Below are positions 23,116-33,935 of a stretch of 64,000 nucleotides of DNA, piece by piece. Below the pieces are notes generated by a model. That model saw only the letters and a program-made list of their open reading frames with translations, was not told the DNA's origin and made no database searches. Positions within the stretch are counted from its first letter, which is position 1. Each line of letters opens with the position of its first letter. The DNA lies in NCBI GenBank assembly GCA_948474755.1, contig CAOLHI010002139.1:310001-374000 (forward strand), written 5' to 3'. Source of the stretch: Ctenosaura bakeri. Lineage: Eukaryota > Chordata > Lepidosauria > Squamata > Iguanidae. Position numbers and translations under genes: made by a program.

Positions 23116-23149
23116 ATGGTCAGTCAGAGTAGACAACAGTAGAGTAGAT

Positions 23150-23230
23150 CAGTGGTTCTTAACCTGTAATCTGTGGACCCTTCAGGGCCATGATGTCCTC
23201 ATGGGAAGTCCGCAAAAGTTTGAAGAAATA
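23150..23230. mobile_element. hAT-like terminal fragment
   Basis: CAGTGGTTCTTAACCTGTAA followed by 'tctgtggacccttcagggccat' resembles the terminal sequence of vertebrate hAT elements. The other end was not located. Confidence 0.4.
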
Positions 23231-23262
23231 TTATGGGTTTTTACAGTTAAAATAAGAAGGAA

Positions 23263-23345
23263 GGAAGTGGGGAGAGGGAGGGAAGGAAGGAAGGAAGGAA
23301 GGAAGGAAGGAAGGAAGGAAGGAAGGAAGGAAGGAGGGAGGGAAG
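23263..23345. repeat. (GGAA)n microsatellite
   Basis: About 16 near-perfect GGAA units ending in GGGA variants. Confidence 0.97.
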
Positions 23346-23594
23346 ATGGACAGTCATACATTGATCTTGAAGAGCAGGAATCTTTTGTCAGTTATAGACA
23401 TCATTTGTACAAAGTTTTATTACAATATTTCAAACCATTCAAAAGTTCTTTTTGAATAAATTGTTGAGGAACTTTAGGGTTTTAAATCTTGACTTAATTC
23501 TTGATGGTCCACAGCAAGTTTTGAACTATACAATCCAAAGCTTGGCCAAGTTACTTTTTGGATTTAAACTCCCAGAATACACTACAAGATACAA

Positions 23595-24820
23595 GATATA
23601 CTATATCTACAGCATTTCCTGATAGAGTTGATAGAGTTACAAGCTTGGCAGATGAAGGGGATGCTGTAGATGTTGTGTATCTTGATTTCAATAAGGCCTG
23701 TGACAAGTTCTCCCATCATATTCTTGCAGACAAGATAATGTGGGTTAAACAAAGCTACTGTTAGGCAGACTTGTAATTGGTTGACCAGCTGAACCCGAAG
23801 GGTGCTTACCCATGGCTCCTCTTCATGCTGGAAAGAAATGGATAGTGGGATATCACAGGGTTCTGTCCTGGACCCAGTGCTGTTCAATGTCTTTATCAAT
23901 GACTTGGATGAGGGAATAGAGGGCATGCTCATCAAATTTTCAGATGACACCAAATTAGGAGGGATAGTTAAATACTCCAGAGGATAGGATCAGAATTCAA
24001 AATGACCTTGACAGCTTAGAGAACTGGGCCAAAACTAACAAAATACATTTTAACAGGGAAAAATATAGGGTACTACACTTAGGAAGTAAGAATGAAATGC
24101 ACAGATATAGAATGGGTGATACCTGGCTTGAAAACAGTATGTGTGAAAGGAATCTAGGAATCTTAGTTGACCAAAAGCTGAACATGAGTCAACAGTGTGA
24201 TGTGGCAGCTAAAAAAGCCAATTTGAAACTAGGCCACATCAACAGGAGTATAGTGTCAAGATCAGGGGGAGTAATAATACCACTTTATTCTGCTTTGGTT
24301 AGACTTCACTTGGAATACTGTGTCCAGTGCTGGGCACCACAGTTAAAGAGGGATATTGACAATCTGGAACGTGTCCAGAAGAGGGCAACCAAAATGGTGT
24401 AGAATCTGGAAACCACGCCCTATGAGGAGAGGCTTATGTTTAGCCTGACAAAAAGAAGGTTAAGAGGAGACATGATAACAGAGATGTATGGATGGGGGAG
24501 TGATGAGGGCATGTTGAGGATGGAGCAAGCTTGTTTTCTGCTGCTCCAGAAATTAAGACACAGAGCAATGGAATCAAACTACAGGAAAAGAGATTTCATT
24601 TAAACATCAGGAAGAACTTCCTAAGAGTCAGAGCCATTCAACAGTGGAATATGCTGCCTCAGAGTGTGGTGGAGTCATCTTCTTTGGAGGTTTATAAACA
24701 GAGTCTCGATGGCAATTTTCTTGGGGTGCTTTGAGTGTTTGTTCCTGCATGGCAGGGGGATGGACTCGATGGCCATTGTGGTCTCTTCCAACTCTATGTT
24801 TCTATGATTCTATGAATTCT
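23595..24820 (+). mobile_element. CR1 LINE 3' half
   Basis: Codes VDVVYLDFNKACDKFSHHIL, SGISQGSVLDPVLFNVFIND, FSDDTKLGGI and the ORF2 C-terminus, then the untranslated tail with TCTTCCAACTCTATGTTTCT and the octamer-like ATGATTCTATGAAT. Its 3' end lies about 16 bp from the copia 5' LTR. Degenerate. Confidence 0.9.
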
Positions 24821-24836
24821 GCAGGCAGCATAGCTG

Positions 24837-25423
24837 TGTTGGAAAGGGATTGCTGTGACCTTTGCTCCAATTAAAATACTTTTGATGTGCATGTGGGGAA
24901 AGCACCTGGTGAATGACTTGGCAAGTCATGAGGTAATCCCCAAGGGACAGTAAGGCTGAGTCATGGTGACATGAAATCCTGCGATAGGGTTGCAGCAGCC
25001 ATGGTCCCTAGCTGATGAGCTATCAGCCAATGTGTATATAAAGTGGTGAGCTCTGACAGGCTTTCTCCTGGTCTCCCTGACTCTTGCTGATACCGGAGTT
25101 CTGTCCGAGCAAACCTCTTCCTGATGTGATTGATGATGGAATGCTGAACCTTTGACTGAGGATCTGCGAATCCTGCCTGTACAGATGTATATATTGGATG
25201 TATATATTTTTTTTGGATGACAACGCTGTGTGCTAGTGTTTTTGACCAGTGTGTAGTTTTGGGTCAGAACTAATGCTGTATGTTTACATTCTGCTCCTGC
25301 TCACGCTTGTGGCTGTATTTTTATACTCTGTTGTGTGCATTTTTGCTTGCCTCTGAGCCACGTTCAGAGTGCAGCAGTTCCAGGGAGGATTCTGTGCCAG
25401 GTGTTTGAATCCATCCCTGGTCA
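24837..25423 (+). repeat. Copia 5' LTR
   Basis: 587 bp, TGTTGGAAAGGG ... CCATCCCTGGTCA. A TATATAAAG-type TATA box lies near 25036. Compared with the 3' LTR it lacks about 18 bp that include the AATAAA, and a further 6 bp near 25364. Otherwise very similar, with scattered substitutions. Confidence 0.95.
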
Positions 25424-25440
25424 TTGGTTATGGGCCCAGC
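25424..25440 (+). other. Copia primer-binding site matching the initiator tRNA-Met anticodon arm
   Basis: GGTTATGGGCCCAGC at 25426-25440 is the reverse complement of the anticodon stem-loop of eukaryotic initiator tRNA-Met (GCTGGGCCCATAACC, containing the CAT anticodon). Drosophila copia is known to prime from an internal fragment (5' half) of this tRNA rather than its 3' end. The site starts within two bases of the LTR edge, as expected. Confidence 0.9.
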
Positions 25441-25688
25441 TTTGACCAGTTTTGGCCAGTATAACCATGTGTTTTTCCCGTGGTAGCCGGTGAGACGGTG
25501 GAATAGTCTCGGTGTGGTTGAAGTCCAGTGAAGGACCACCACATGGAAGTGTTTTGCAGAGTGCGTTTTGAAATGCAGCTATTTTTGCCTGACCCTGGTT
25601 TTGCCACTGTGTGAAAGGTCATCCAAGTTTTGTTTTGGTTCAGCCTGTGTTGCCAGAGGAAGCTTGCATTTTTGTGACGAAGTGAGAC

Positions 25689-26970
25689 ATGGCAACAGAT
25701 AAAGCCCTCAGTTTTGACAAACTGAACAACACAAATTACCAGACTTGGTGTCTGATGGTGCAGTCTTTTGGTAAGGAAGGATCTCTGGCATGTAGTTGAA
25801 ACTCCTCCAGTTGAAGATAGTGCTGCTGGTCAGTTGGCTGTCCAAAGAGCAAGAGCCACTATCATTATTAGCCTGGAACCCAGCCAGCTTGTTTATGTGA
25901 GAGATAAGCACACAACAGCTGCAGTTTGGCAAGCTCTTAGGAATGTGCATCAGAGAGACTCTTGCGTGTCCAGGATTATTTGGACAAAAAGACTGTATAA
26001 CATAAAACTCTCGGATGGGGGAGATGTAAAGACTCATCTTGATACTATGAGAAAGCTTTTTCAGGAGCTTGAGGTGAGAGGTATGGTGTTTAAAGAAGCA
26101 CACAAGTGCTATATTGTCCTGAGCAGTTTGAACCAGGACTGGGACTTTCTGCAGTACAGCTTCTAGGGCCTGGCAGAAAGGGAGTTAAATTTTGACCTGG
26201 TGACATCCAGAGTGCTCAAGGAACAGAAGAGATGAGCCTTTGAAGCGAGCTGCAGTGATTCATGGCATGCTGCAACAGCTACTTCAAAGAGGACAGATGA
26301 CAGCCATGTGCAGCCTCCATGTGGAGAAGAAGTTGTGTCATGCAGCTTCATGAGGCGCTGTTTTCATTGTGGGAAGCCGGGCCACCTGAAGAAGGACTGC
26401 AAGGCGGCCCTGTCCAGAGAAAAGGAAAACCAGGCACGCAGAGTCCAGGGGAAAAAGAAGGCTGGCTGCTGTCTTGTAGCAGTGACAGAGGAAGCTACAG
26501 ACGTCTGGCAGAACTGGCTGTTAGACAGTGGGGCAACACATCATATCGTCAACTGTCTGAGTCTTTTGAAAAACACCAGGCAGGCTCCTGTATGCAGCGT
26601 GAGCCTGGCTGATGGAGCACATAGTGTAGTTAAGAAGATGGGAACTGCATTTGTACCCTGCCTGGGGAAAAGCTGTGATAATGTGTTATGTGCTGAGAAC
26701 CTTGAGAATTATTTACTGAGTGTTTCATGCCTAACAAATGCTGGTTATGAAATTCTATTCAAGGGGAATTCTTGCACAGTGAACTTTGGTGGTAAAGTCT
26801 GTGCCAGGGGTGTAAAGAAAAACAAACTATATTACATGTTGCCAGCTGCTGGGAATCCTAATGTGTCAACTGTAGTGACCAATGTTCTCTTGCATGATCA
26901 GTGTGCCCACTACTTGCACAGGGTCATGGGCCATGCAAATTTTAATGGGTTGGCACAATTGGCAAAATGA
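25689..26970 (+). pseudogene. Copia gag and protease region, broken
   Basis: Starts MATDKALSFDKLNNTNYQTW (25689), the usual copia gag opening with the FxGxNYxxW-type block, then shifts frame near 25770. Gag continues in the new frame with WQALRNVHQRDSCVSRIIW and LDTMRKLFQEL; a TAG at 26164 and a TGA near 26233 interrupt it. A CCHC zinc knuckle (CFHCGKPGHLKKDC, 26359-26400) and the aspartic protease site (LLDSGATHHIV, about 26518) follow. The frame ends at a TGA near 26968. Domain order is normal; the frame breaks are lesions, since copia normally has a single ORF. Confidence 0.92.
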
Positions 26971-27059
26971 TGTCCCAAACTTAAAGTCAACAAGTGTAAC
27001 AAATTCCTGTATGTAAGAAGGTAAAGGTTAAGACTTTTCCTGTGCCAAAGGAAAGTAAA

Positions 27060-27825
27060 ATAATCACCACCAGACCGTTCCAAGTTGTGCATGCTGACTT
27101 GGTGGGTCCATTTCGAGAAAGTGGTCGGTCTAAGTATATCTTTGTGATAATTGATAAGCATACACGGTACAGCTATGTGTTTTTGCTGAAGACAAAAAAA
27201 TGAAGCATTTGACAAATTTAAAAATTGGGTTAATATGGTGGAGAGAGAATTTCCATACAACGTTGCATGCCTCAGTACCGACTGAGGTGGTGCATTGTGT
27301 GGTATCAAATTCCAAAATTGGCTAAAACGAAAGGGCATACAGCATAAAACCACAAATCAATATGCTCCTGCTGAGAATGGACTGGCAGAGAGAAGGATTG
27401 GAGTCCTGCAGTCCATGAAGGATTGCATGCTGTTGGATTCCAAATCACCAGCTGGTTTCTGGGGTGAAGCTGTGTTGGCTGCAAAGCATGTGGTGAATGG
27501 GATGTGGGGTTCTAGTATCAACCAGACTCCATACTATAAGGTGTATGGCTGATCACCTAATTTGGCTTATTTGAGAATATTTGGCCAGTTTGCTAATGTG
27601 CTAATTCCCAGCCAACTAAGAAGAAAAGGGCAACTGAAATGGAGAAGGTTGTGGTTTGTTGGCTACATTGGGAATAAGTACAGGTTCCACATGGGAAACA
27701 GACAGGTGGTGTACTCGAGGGGTGCACATTTTGAGTCTCACAGTGGTTGGGGAAAAGTGCATTGTAACCAGGAAGTTTTTGTACAACCACTTGAGCTTGA
27801 ACAAATTAAAAGCCCTATAACATGA
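27060..27825 (+). pseudogene. Copia integrase region, broken
   Basis: HADLVGPFRESGRSKYIFVIIDKHTRY (about 27088) is the start of the catalytic core with its first Asp. LSTD follows near 27273 with a stop and small lesions. The second half, GIQHKTTNQYAPAENGLAERR (about 27335), holds the conserved QNG..E block in altered form (ENGLAE). KRKGQLKWRRLWFVGYI-like residues at about 27625 match the copia GKR C-terminal motif region. Interrupted by stops near 27551 and 27824. Confidence 0.88.
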
Positions 27826-28180
27826 GGAGCAAGACCACCTGACACCACACCACAAACACCCAAGGCATCTCCAAACCAAACACCTGACACATTCAGTGCA
27901 CATGACAGACCCATACCCAGGTTCCAAGTGAAGACAGAGCCAGAAATGGAGGGGGTAGCTGGCAGTTCTAGTGATGATGACTTGAGCAGAGCAGATGTCC
28001 ATACCTAGATGGACCAGGAGGGTAAGGAAGGCTCCTGACCGGTTTGTGGTGCAGAAAGCTAGAGTATGCACAGTTGCAGGTGTGGAACCTGAGAGTTTTG
28101 AAGCAATGCTGAAGTGTTCTGAGGAGGAACAATAGCACTGGAACGAAGCCATGGATGCTGAGTTTGAGTCCATGGTGGAC

Positions 28181-28236
<56 letters not shown>
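28181..28236. repeat. (AAT)n tail of L2
   Basis: Perfect trinucleotide run of about 18 units at the 3' end of the L2, which is typical of L2 tails. Confidence 0.97.
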
Positions 28237-28238
<2 letters not shown>

Positions 28239-31200
28239 TTTATTTCTATCCCGCCTCTCCCAATGGATCGAGGCGGCATTACAAAAATATATAAAAACAT
28301 TAAAACATTAAAACGCACCCTATCCTCCCCACCCTCCAACCCTTCTATCCCCCTAAAACATATTAGTTAATTAAAACAAATTAAAAACAAGATTAACACA
28401 GAAGACAATGATGAGAGGCAGTGGAACACTAATCTGGGAAGGCCTGTCGGAAGAGAACGGTCTTGACTGCTTTTTTAAAGCAGTCAAGACTGGTAATGTG
28501 CCGGGTCTCCTCCGGCAGGCCATTCCATAACTTGGGAGCGACAGAAGAAAAGGTCCTCTGGGTAACCGCAGCCAACCTAGTTCTGATTGGCTGCAGTAAA
28601 TTCCTCCCAGAGGACCTTAGTGTGCGGGGCGGATTGTATGGGAGAAGGCGATCCCGCAGGTAGGCTGGCCCCAAGCCATGAAGGGCTTTAAAGGTAAAAA
28701 CCAACACCTTGTACTGTGCCCGGAAACGAATAGGCAGCCAGTGTAAAGACTTCAGAATTGGTGTTATGTGGTCACTTTTAGATGTTCCGGTGACCAACCT
28801 GGCTGCCATATTCTGAATTAATTGAAGTTTCCGGACTAAGCACATGGGTAGCCCTATGTAGAGCGCATTACAGAAGTCAAGCCGTGAAGTTACCAGCGCA
28901 TGTACCACTGTTTTTAGGTGTTCCAAGTCCAGGAAGGGGCGCAGCTGGCGTATCAGCCGAAGCTGATAGCAGGCACTCCTGGCTGCCGCATCAATTTGAG
29001 CTGTCATCTGAAGCGGCGAGTCCAGGAGCACTCCCAAGCTGCGGACACAGTCTTTCAGGGGAAGTGTGACCCCGTCTAGAACTGGTTGACAAACCTCTAT
29101 ACCTGGGCTGGGGCCCCTAACAGCAAGTACCTCCGTCTTATCTGGATTCAGCTTCAGTCTGTTTTTCCTCATCCAGTCCATTACTGCTTCTAGGCATTCA
29201 TTTAGAGGTGAGATGCCATCCTTAGTTGATGCTGTTATCCGAGGCATGGAGAGATATATCTGGGTGTCATCAGCATACTGATAGCACCTTGCTCCATGCC
29301 TCCTGATGATCTCTCCCAGCGGTTTCATGTAGATGTTAAATAGCATTGGGGACAGGACGGCGCCCTGAGGGACGCCAGATTTAAGCTCCTTTTTCGAGGA
29401 GCAGCTGTCCCCAAGCATCACCATCTGGTATCTACCTGAGAGATAGGACCGGAACCACTTAAGTGCAGTGCCTCCGATCCCCAGCCCTCTCAGGCGTTCC
29501 AGAAAGATACCGTGGTCTATGGTATCGAAAGCCGCTGAGAGGTCCAGGAGTACCAGCAGGGTCACACTTCCCCTGTCGATACCTAGGCGTAGATCATCCA
29601 CTAAGGCGACCATGGCAGTCTCAACTCCATATCCTGCCCTGAAGCCAGTTTGAAATGGATCTAGATAATCTGTTTCATCCAAGACAGCTTGGAGCTGAAG
29701 GGCAACAGCCCTCTCGATCACCTTGCTTAAAAATGGAAGATGGGAGACTGGTCTGTAATTATTCATATCCAGGGGATCTAGGGAGGGCTTTTTTAGAAGC
29801 GGCCGTATAATCGCTTCTTTTAAACAAGCTGGAAAATTGCCCTCCCTGAAGGATGCATTAATAATATGTCTTAAGTACGTCTTAATTGCAACTCCTCCCT
29901 GGACGACCAGCCATGAAGGGCAGGGATCAAGAGGGCAAGTTGTCCTTCTTACCTTTCCAAGGAGCTTGTCTACGTCCTCGGTACTCACTGACTGGAACTG
30001 ATCCAGTATAATCTTGTTCACGGGGTTGCTGGACGCTCCATTTGTGACCTCTGCTATAACACCGGCATCCAAATCGGCTCTTATCTGAGAGATTTTATCT
30101 GCGAAATGATTATTCAAGGCGTCACAGCAAACTACGTTAGGTTCTAACAACGAGTTCAGGGGAGTGGGTATCTGAGTCAGATCCCTTACCACCCTAAACA
30201 GCTCTGCTGGACGAGAAATCGCAGACGCAATACGTGCAGAGAAGAAGGTCTTCTTCGCTGCATTTATTGCCACTCCATAGGAATGAAGGAATTCTCTATA
30301 GCGTGTCCTGTCAGATAAGAGTCGAGATTTCCGCCAATTGCGCTCTAGTCGTTGTCCAGCCTGCTTCATATTCCTAAGTTCTACTGTATACCAAGGATTA
30401 CGGTTTGCAGCAGGCTGGAAAGGACGCTTGGGAGCAATCGTGTCGATAGCCCTGGTAAGATCACAATTCCAGGTATTAACCAGGGCTTCGACAGGATCAC
30501 CGGCGATACCAACCATAAGACCCTCGAGGGCTTTCTGGAATCCAATAGGTTCCATTAACCTTCGAGGGCGGACCATTCTAATAGGTCCACCACCCCTGCA
30601 GGGGCGGATAGCAACCATTAGTCTAACCCTGACCAGGAAATGATCTGTCCATGACAAGGTGGTAGTATTTGTTATCTCCACCCATGGCTGTGCCCGTTCC
30701 GTACTAAAGACTGCATCAAGGGTATGACCTGCACAATGTGTTGGCCCAGAGGCTAATTGGGATAGGCCCATGTTTGTCATGGATGCTACGAACTCCCGAG
30801 CTGCACCTGTTAAACTGGTCTCAAATGGGACATTGAAGTCGCCCAGAACCAAAAGTCTGGGTGATTCCAACACCAACTCCGACACCAGCTCTGTCAGCTC
30901 GGCCAGGGAGTCTGTTAGGCAGCGGGGTGGTTGGTACACTAACAGAATTCCTAGACTATCCCTTGCCTTCAGGCTCAGGTAAATACACTCGAAGTGGTCT
31001 GTTTTCCGGACAGGTATCCTGGTCAGCATAAGATTGTCTTTGTAAACCAAGGCTACTCCGCCCCCCGCCCACTTCCCCTTACCTGCTCACTGACAGAGTA
31101 TCCGGCTGGCAAGGCCTGGACCCAGGTTGTGGCACTATCGTCTTCCAGCCAGGTCTCTGTAAAGCATGCCAGGTCAGCGTCTTCATCCTTTAAAAGGTCA

Positions 31201-31334
31201 TGGATGATATGAGTTTTCTTTTTCATTGACCTGACATTGCACAGGAGCAAGGAAAGGTTCTGTGGGTGGTTTGGTTCGCTCTCCAGACTCCTTGGGGTAG
31301 CAGGGCGAACGGAAGGTGAGATAGGTATTAAGCA
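28181..31334 (-). mobile_element. Young L2 LINE inserted in copia pol
   Basis: On the minus strand it begins within the ORF2 endonuclease (5'-truncated near 31334) and ends with the L2 3' sequence CCGCCTCGATCCATTGGGAG and a long (ATT)n tail (28181-28236). Copia codons rejoin across it (FESMVD|KKVFEVVE), with CAA-containing sequence at both junctions as the probable short target duplication. The single long frame of 873 codons suggests a recent insertion. Confidence 0.93.
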
Positions 31335-31337
31335 CAA
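28429..31337 (-). pseudogene. L2 ORF2 (endonuclease plus reverse transcriptase), one frameshift
   Basis: The minus strand codes 95 residues (31337-31053: LLLCNVRSMKKKTHIIHDLL, ADLACFTETWL, the endonuclease N-terminus), then a single frameshift at a G-rich run near 31060-31085, then an uninterrupted 873 codons. These carry LVLGDFNVPF (endonuclease) and SWTDHFLV (about residue 133), then RT blocks FQTGFRAGYGVETA, LLDLSAAFDTIDH, SGVPQGAVLSPMLFNIYM and the active site YADDTQIYL (about residue 591), ending in the usual C-terminal LARLVTG, LHWLPI and FKKAVKTVLFRQAF blocks. The true N-terminus, ORF1 and 5' UTR are absent, so the copy is dead on arrival despite its good frame. Confidence 0.94.
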
Positions 31338-32784
31338 GAAAGTGTTTGAGGTGGTGGAGAGATCAAAGGATCAGAAAGTTGTTGGATGCAAGTGGGTGTA
31401 TAAGAAGAAGTGCTTGCCGGTTGACAGCATGAAACATAAGGCCAGGTTGGTGGCAAGAGGTTTTTCTCAGGAGAGGTTTGAAAATTTTGACAAGACCTTT
31501 TCCCCAACAGCGAAGTCAGAGAGTCTGTGTTTGTTGTTGGCACTGGTGGTGAAAAGAAGTATGGAAGTAAGGCACTTTGACTTTGAGACAGCTTACTTGA
31601 ATGCGAAATTGGACGAGGTTGTGTTCATGGAGCAAACTCCTGGGTATGATTGTGCAGGACAGAACAAAGTGTATAGGTTGAAGAAAGCCATTTATGGATT
31701 AAAACAGTCAGCCAGGTGCTGGAACTTGTGTGTGCATGAAGCGTTGTGCAAGTTAGGGTTTCAGAGGAGTGTGGCTGATGCATGTGTGTACACAAGGGGC
31801 ACTGGTGATGAGTGTGTTGTGCTGGTGATTTATGTTGATGATCTGTGTGTGGCAGCAAAGGGCATGGATCAAATAGGGTGTGTACAAAAGCAGCTATTGC
31901 ACAAATTCAAGTTGAAGGACTTCGGTTGTCTAAAGCAGTACATTGGCATAGAGGTGGAAAGAGCACAGGATGGTGCAGTGTTTTTGTGCCAAAAGAAAAA
32001 GATTGATCTAGTTGTTGAGAAGTGTGGCATGTAGAATGCCAAAACAACTAGGATGCCCATGACTGTGGATTTTGCAAGGTTGGAATCAGAACGGTTGTTT
32101 GATAGGCCAGATTTGTTTCATTCTGTGATTGGCAGTCCGTTGTATGTAGCAAATCACACAAGGCCTGACATCAGTTATGCCATTGATCTGTTAAGCAGAG
32201 GAGTAGCAAAGCTCAGAGTGGTTAATTGGACAGCATTGACGAGAGTGGTAAGGTATCTGAAAGGGACCAGGGATCTGTGTCTCAAAGTGACAGGAAATGA
32301 AGCGAGAATGGAGTGTTACGTAGATAGCTCCTTTGCTTCAGAGAAGGATAGGAAGTCTGTCATGGGCCTGGCAATCAAGTATGCTGACTGTTTAGTAACA
32401 TGGAGATCCAGGAAGCAGAGCTGTGTGGCTCTGAGCACCATGGAAGCTGAATTGGCAGCGTTGTCAGAGGTAGCTGGAGAGCTACAATGGGTGAGGCAAC
32501 TGCTGTTGGACATAGGGGAGGTGTGTGAGACCCCTATTGTCGTCAAAGAAGATTCTTAGGCATGCATCACCATGGCCAAGGCCGAGAATCTCAAAAACAG
32601 AACCAAATACATTGGGGTGCGGTAGCAAAACATGAGGCAGCTAGTTCAGGAGGGGGTGATCAAGCTAGAGTTTTGTGAGTCTGAACACAATACTGCAGAT
32701 ATTCTCATGAAGGCGCTTCCAGTGCCCAAGCACAAGAGTTTGGTGTGGGAATTGGGGCTGGAAAGGTACATTGCAATGCACTGA
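31335..32784 (+). pseudogene. Copia RT and RNase H region, nearly open
   Basis: Reads KVFEVVERSKDQKVVGCKWV (about 31341), KHKARLVARGFSQ (about 31434), FDFETAYLNAKLDE with RT catalytic Asp, AIYGLKQSARCWN, then the active site VIYVDDLCVAA (about 31825) and LKDFGCLKQYIGIEV. TAG at about 32032 breaks the frame once. RNase H follows, with YVDSSFASEKDRKS, VTWRSRKQSCVALSTMEAE and LQWVRQLLLDIGE. A TAG near 32557 and another near 32623 lie before the end at IAMH-TGA (32782-32784). Otherwise colinear with copia pol. Confidence 0.92.
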
Positions 32785-32821
32785 GTACATCACATGATAT
32801 CAAAGGTATTTTGGAGGCGAT

Positions 32822-33432
32822 TGTTGGAAAGGGATTGCTGTGATCTTTGCTCCAATTAAAATATTTTTAATATGCATGTGGGGAAAGCACCTGGGGAATG
32901 ACTTGGCAAGTCATGAGGTAATCCCCAAGGGACAGTAAGGCTGAGTCATGGTGACATGAAATCCTGGGATAGGGTTGTAGCAGCCATGGTCCCTAGCTGA
33001 TGAGCTATCAGCCAATGTGTATATAAAGAGGTGAGCTCTGACAGGCTTTCTCTCAGTCTCCCTGACTCTTGCTGACACCGGAGCTCTGTCCGAGCAAACC
33101 TCTGCCTGATGTGATTGATGATGGAATGCTGAACCTTTGACTGAGGATCTGCAAATCCTGCCTGTACAGATGTATATATTGGAACTTCAAGAATAAAAGC
33201 CTCCAGATATTTTTTTTGGATGACAACGCTGTGTGCTAGTGTTTTTGACCAGTGTGTAGTTTTGGGTCAGAACTAATGCTGTATGTTTACACTCTGCACC
33301 TGCTCAAGCTCGTGGCTGCATTTTTATACTCTGCTGTGTGGGTTTTCGCTTGCCTCCGAGCCACGCTCTTGTTCAGAGCGCAGTGGTTCGAGGGAGGATT
33401 CTGTGCCAGATGTTTGAATCCATCCCCTGTCA
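32822..33432 (+). repeat. Copia 3' LTR
   Basis: 611 bp, TGTTGGAAAGGG ... CCATCCCCTGTCA. It retains the polyadenylation signal AATAAA at 33192-33197 that the 5' LTR lacks. Followed directly by target duplication AGCTG. Confidence 0.95.
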
Positions 33433-33783
33433 AGCTGTGCTCACTGGGTGATTCTGGGAATTCTAGTCCAAAAAGTAACTTAGCCAATTTCTGTTATACA
33501 TGATGCTGGATTAATAGGGCAAATACTTTAACCTTGCATGTCAGCTTTTTGTTTTCTTCTTTGGAGATGGTCCATTTCAGATTCCTGCCTATGAGAACAT
33601 ATGTTTTTGTTAACAAAAGCAGATCTCCTGTGAAAGGAAAAGGTAATGACATGCCTTTAATATCTACATAGCTTTGATAAATGGGGCAAGATCGTTCATA
33701 CACTTACTCGATTTTTTTCTTTTTCCTTGTAGTCATCTCTGGAAAAACGCTTGCCTAACCTGGAGTTTTCTATGTCATTTCAG

Positions 33784-33935
33784 GGGAAGAATGACTGAAG
33801 TAGAACCAGTGTTGGATTTTGCATCGTCTGGGCGCACTGGCCGAAGGAATGCTTTGCCAGACATCCTTGGCTCACCTGCTGGGGTCGGGCCTAGTGATTT
33901 GCCACTGAAATTGGCAGAAATGTCTCTAAACTCAG
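33784..33935 (+). CDS. PKIB: PKIB coding exon 1 (protein kinase A inhibitor beta)
   Basis: Small heat-stable inhibitors of this family bind the free catalytic subunit of cAMP-dependent protein kinase as a pseudosubstrate and carry it out of the nucleus. The exon follows a good acceptor (TTTTCTATGTCATTTCAG, ending 33783) and has ATG at 33791, with a donor CTCAG|GTAGAG at 33935/33936. It codes 48 residues plus one base: an amphipathic N-terminal segment (VEPVLDFASS), the pseudosubstrate GRTGRRNALPDI (RRNA with Ala replacing Ser) and the leucine-rich export signal DLPLKLAEMSL. RRNALPDI and SDLPLKL favour PKIB over PKIA and PKIG. An alternative acceptor at about 33732 could lengthen the 5' part. 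Upstream 5' exons were not identified. Placement upstream of a FABP gene on the same strand supports PKIB. Confidence 0.9.

Larger units (their letters stand above)
24837..33432 (+). mobile_element. Complete, decayed Ty1/copia LTR retrotransposon
   Basis: Two directly repeated LTRs (24837-25423; 32822-33432) enclose a copia-order gag-protease-integrase-RT-RNase H region. The integrase-before-RT order, RNKVFEVVERSKDQKVVGCKWVYKK-type block and YVDDL box identify Ty1/copia. The whole is flanked by AGCTG at 24832-24836 and 33433-33437, the 5-bp duplication expected of copia integrase. A primer-binding site complementary to initiator tRNA-Met directly follows the 5' LTR, and a purine-rich GGAGGCGA tract precedes the 3' LTR. 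An L2 LINE (28181-31334) interrupts pol. Frameshifts and stop codons make it non-autonomous. Without the L2 it is about 5.4 kb, normal for copia. Ty1/copia elements are rare in amniote genomes. Confidence 0.95.

Noticed and set aside
24832..33437. Retroviral provirus
   Set aside because: Integrase precedes RT and there is no env. The domains are copia type, so it is not a retrovirus.
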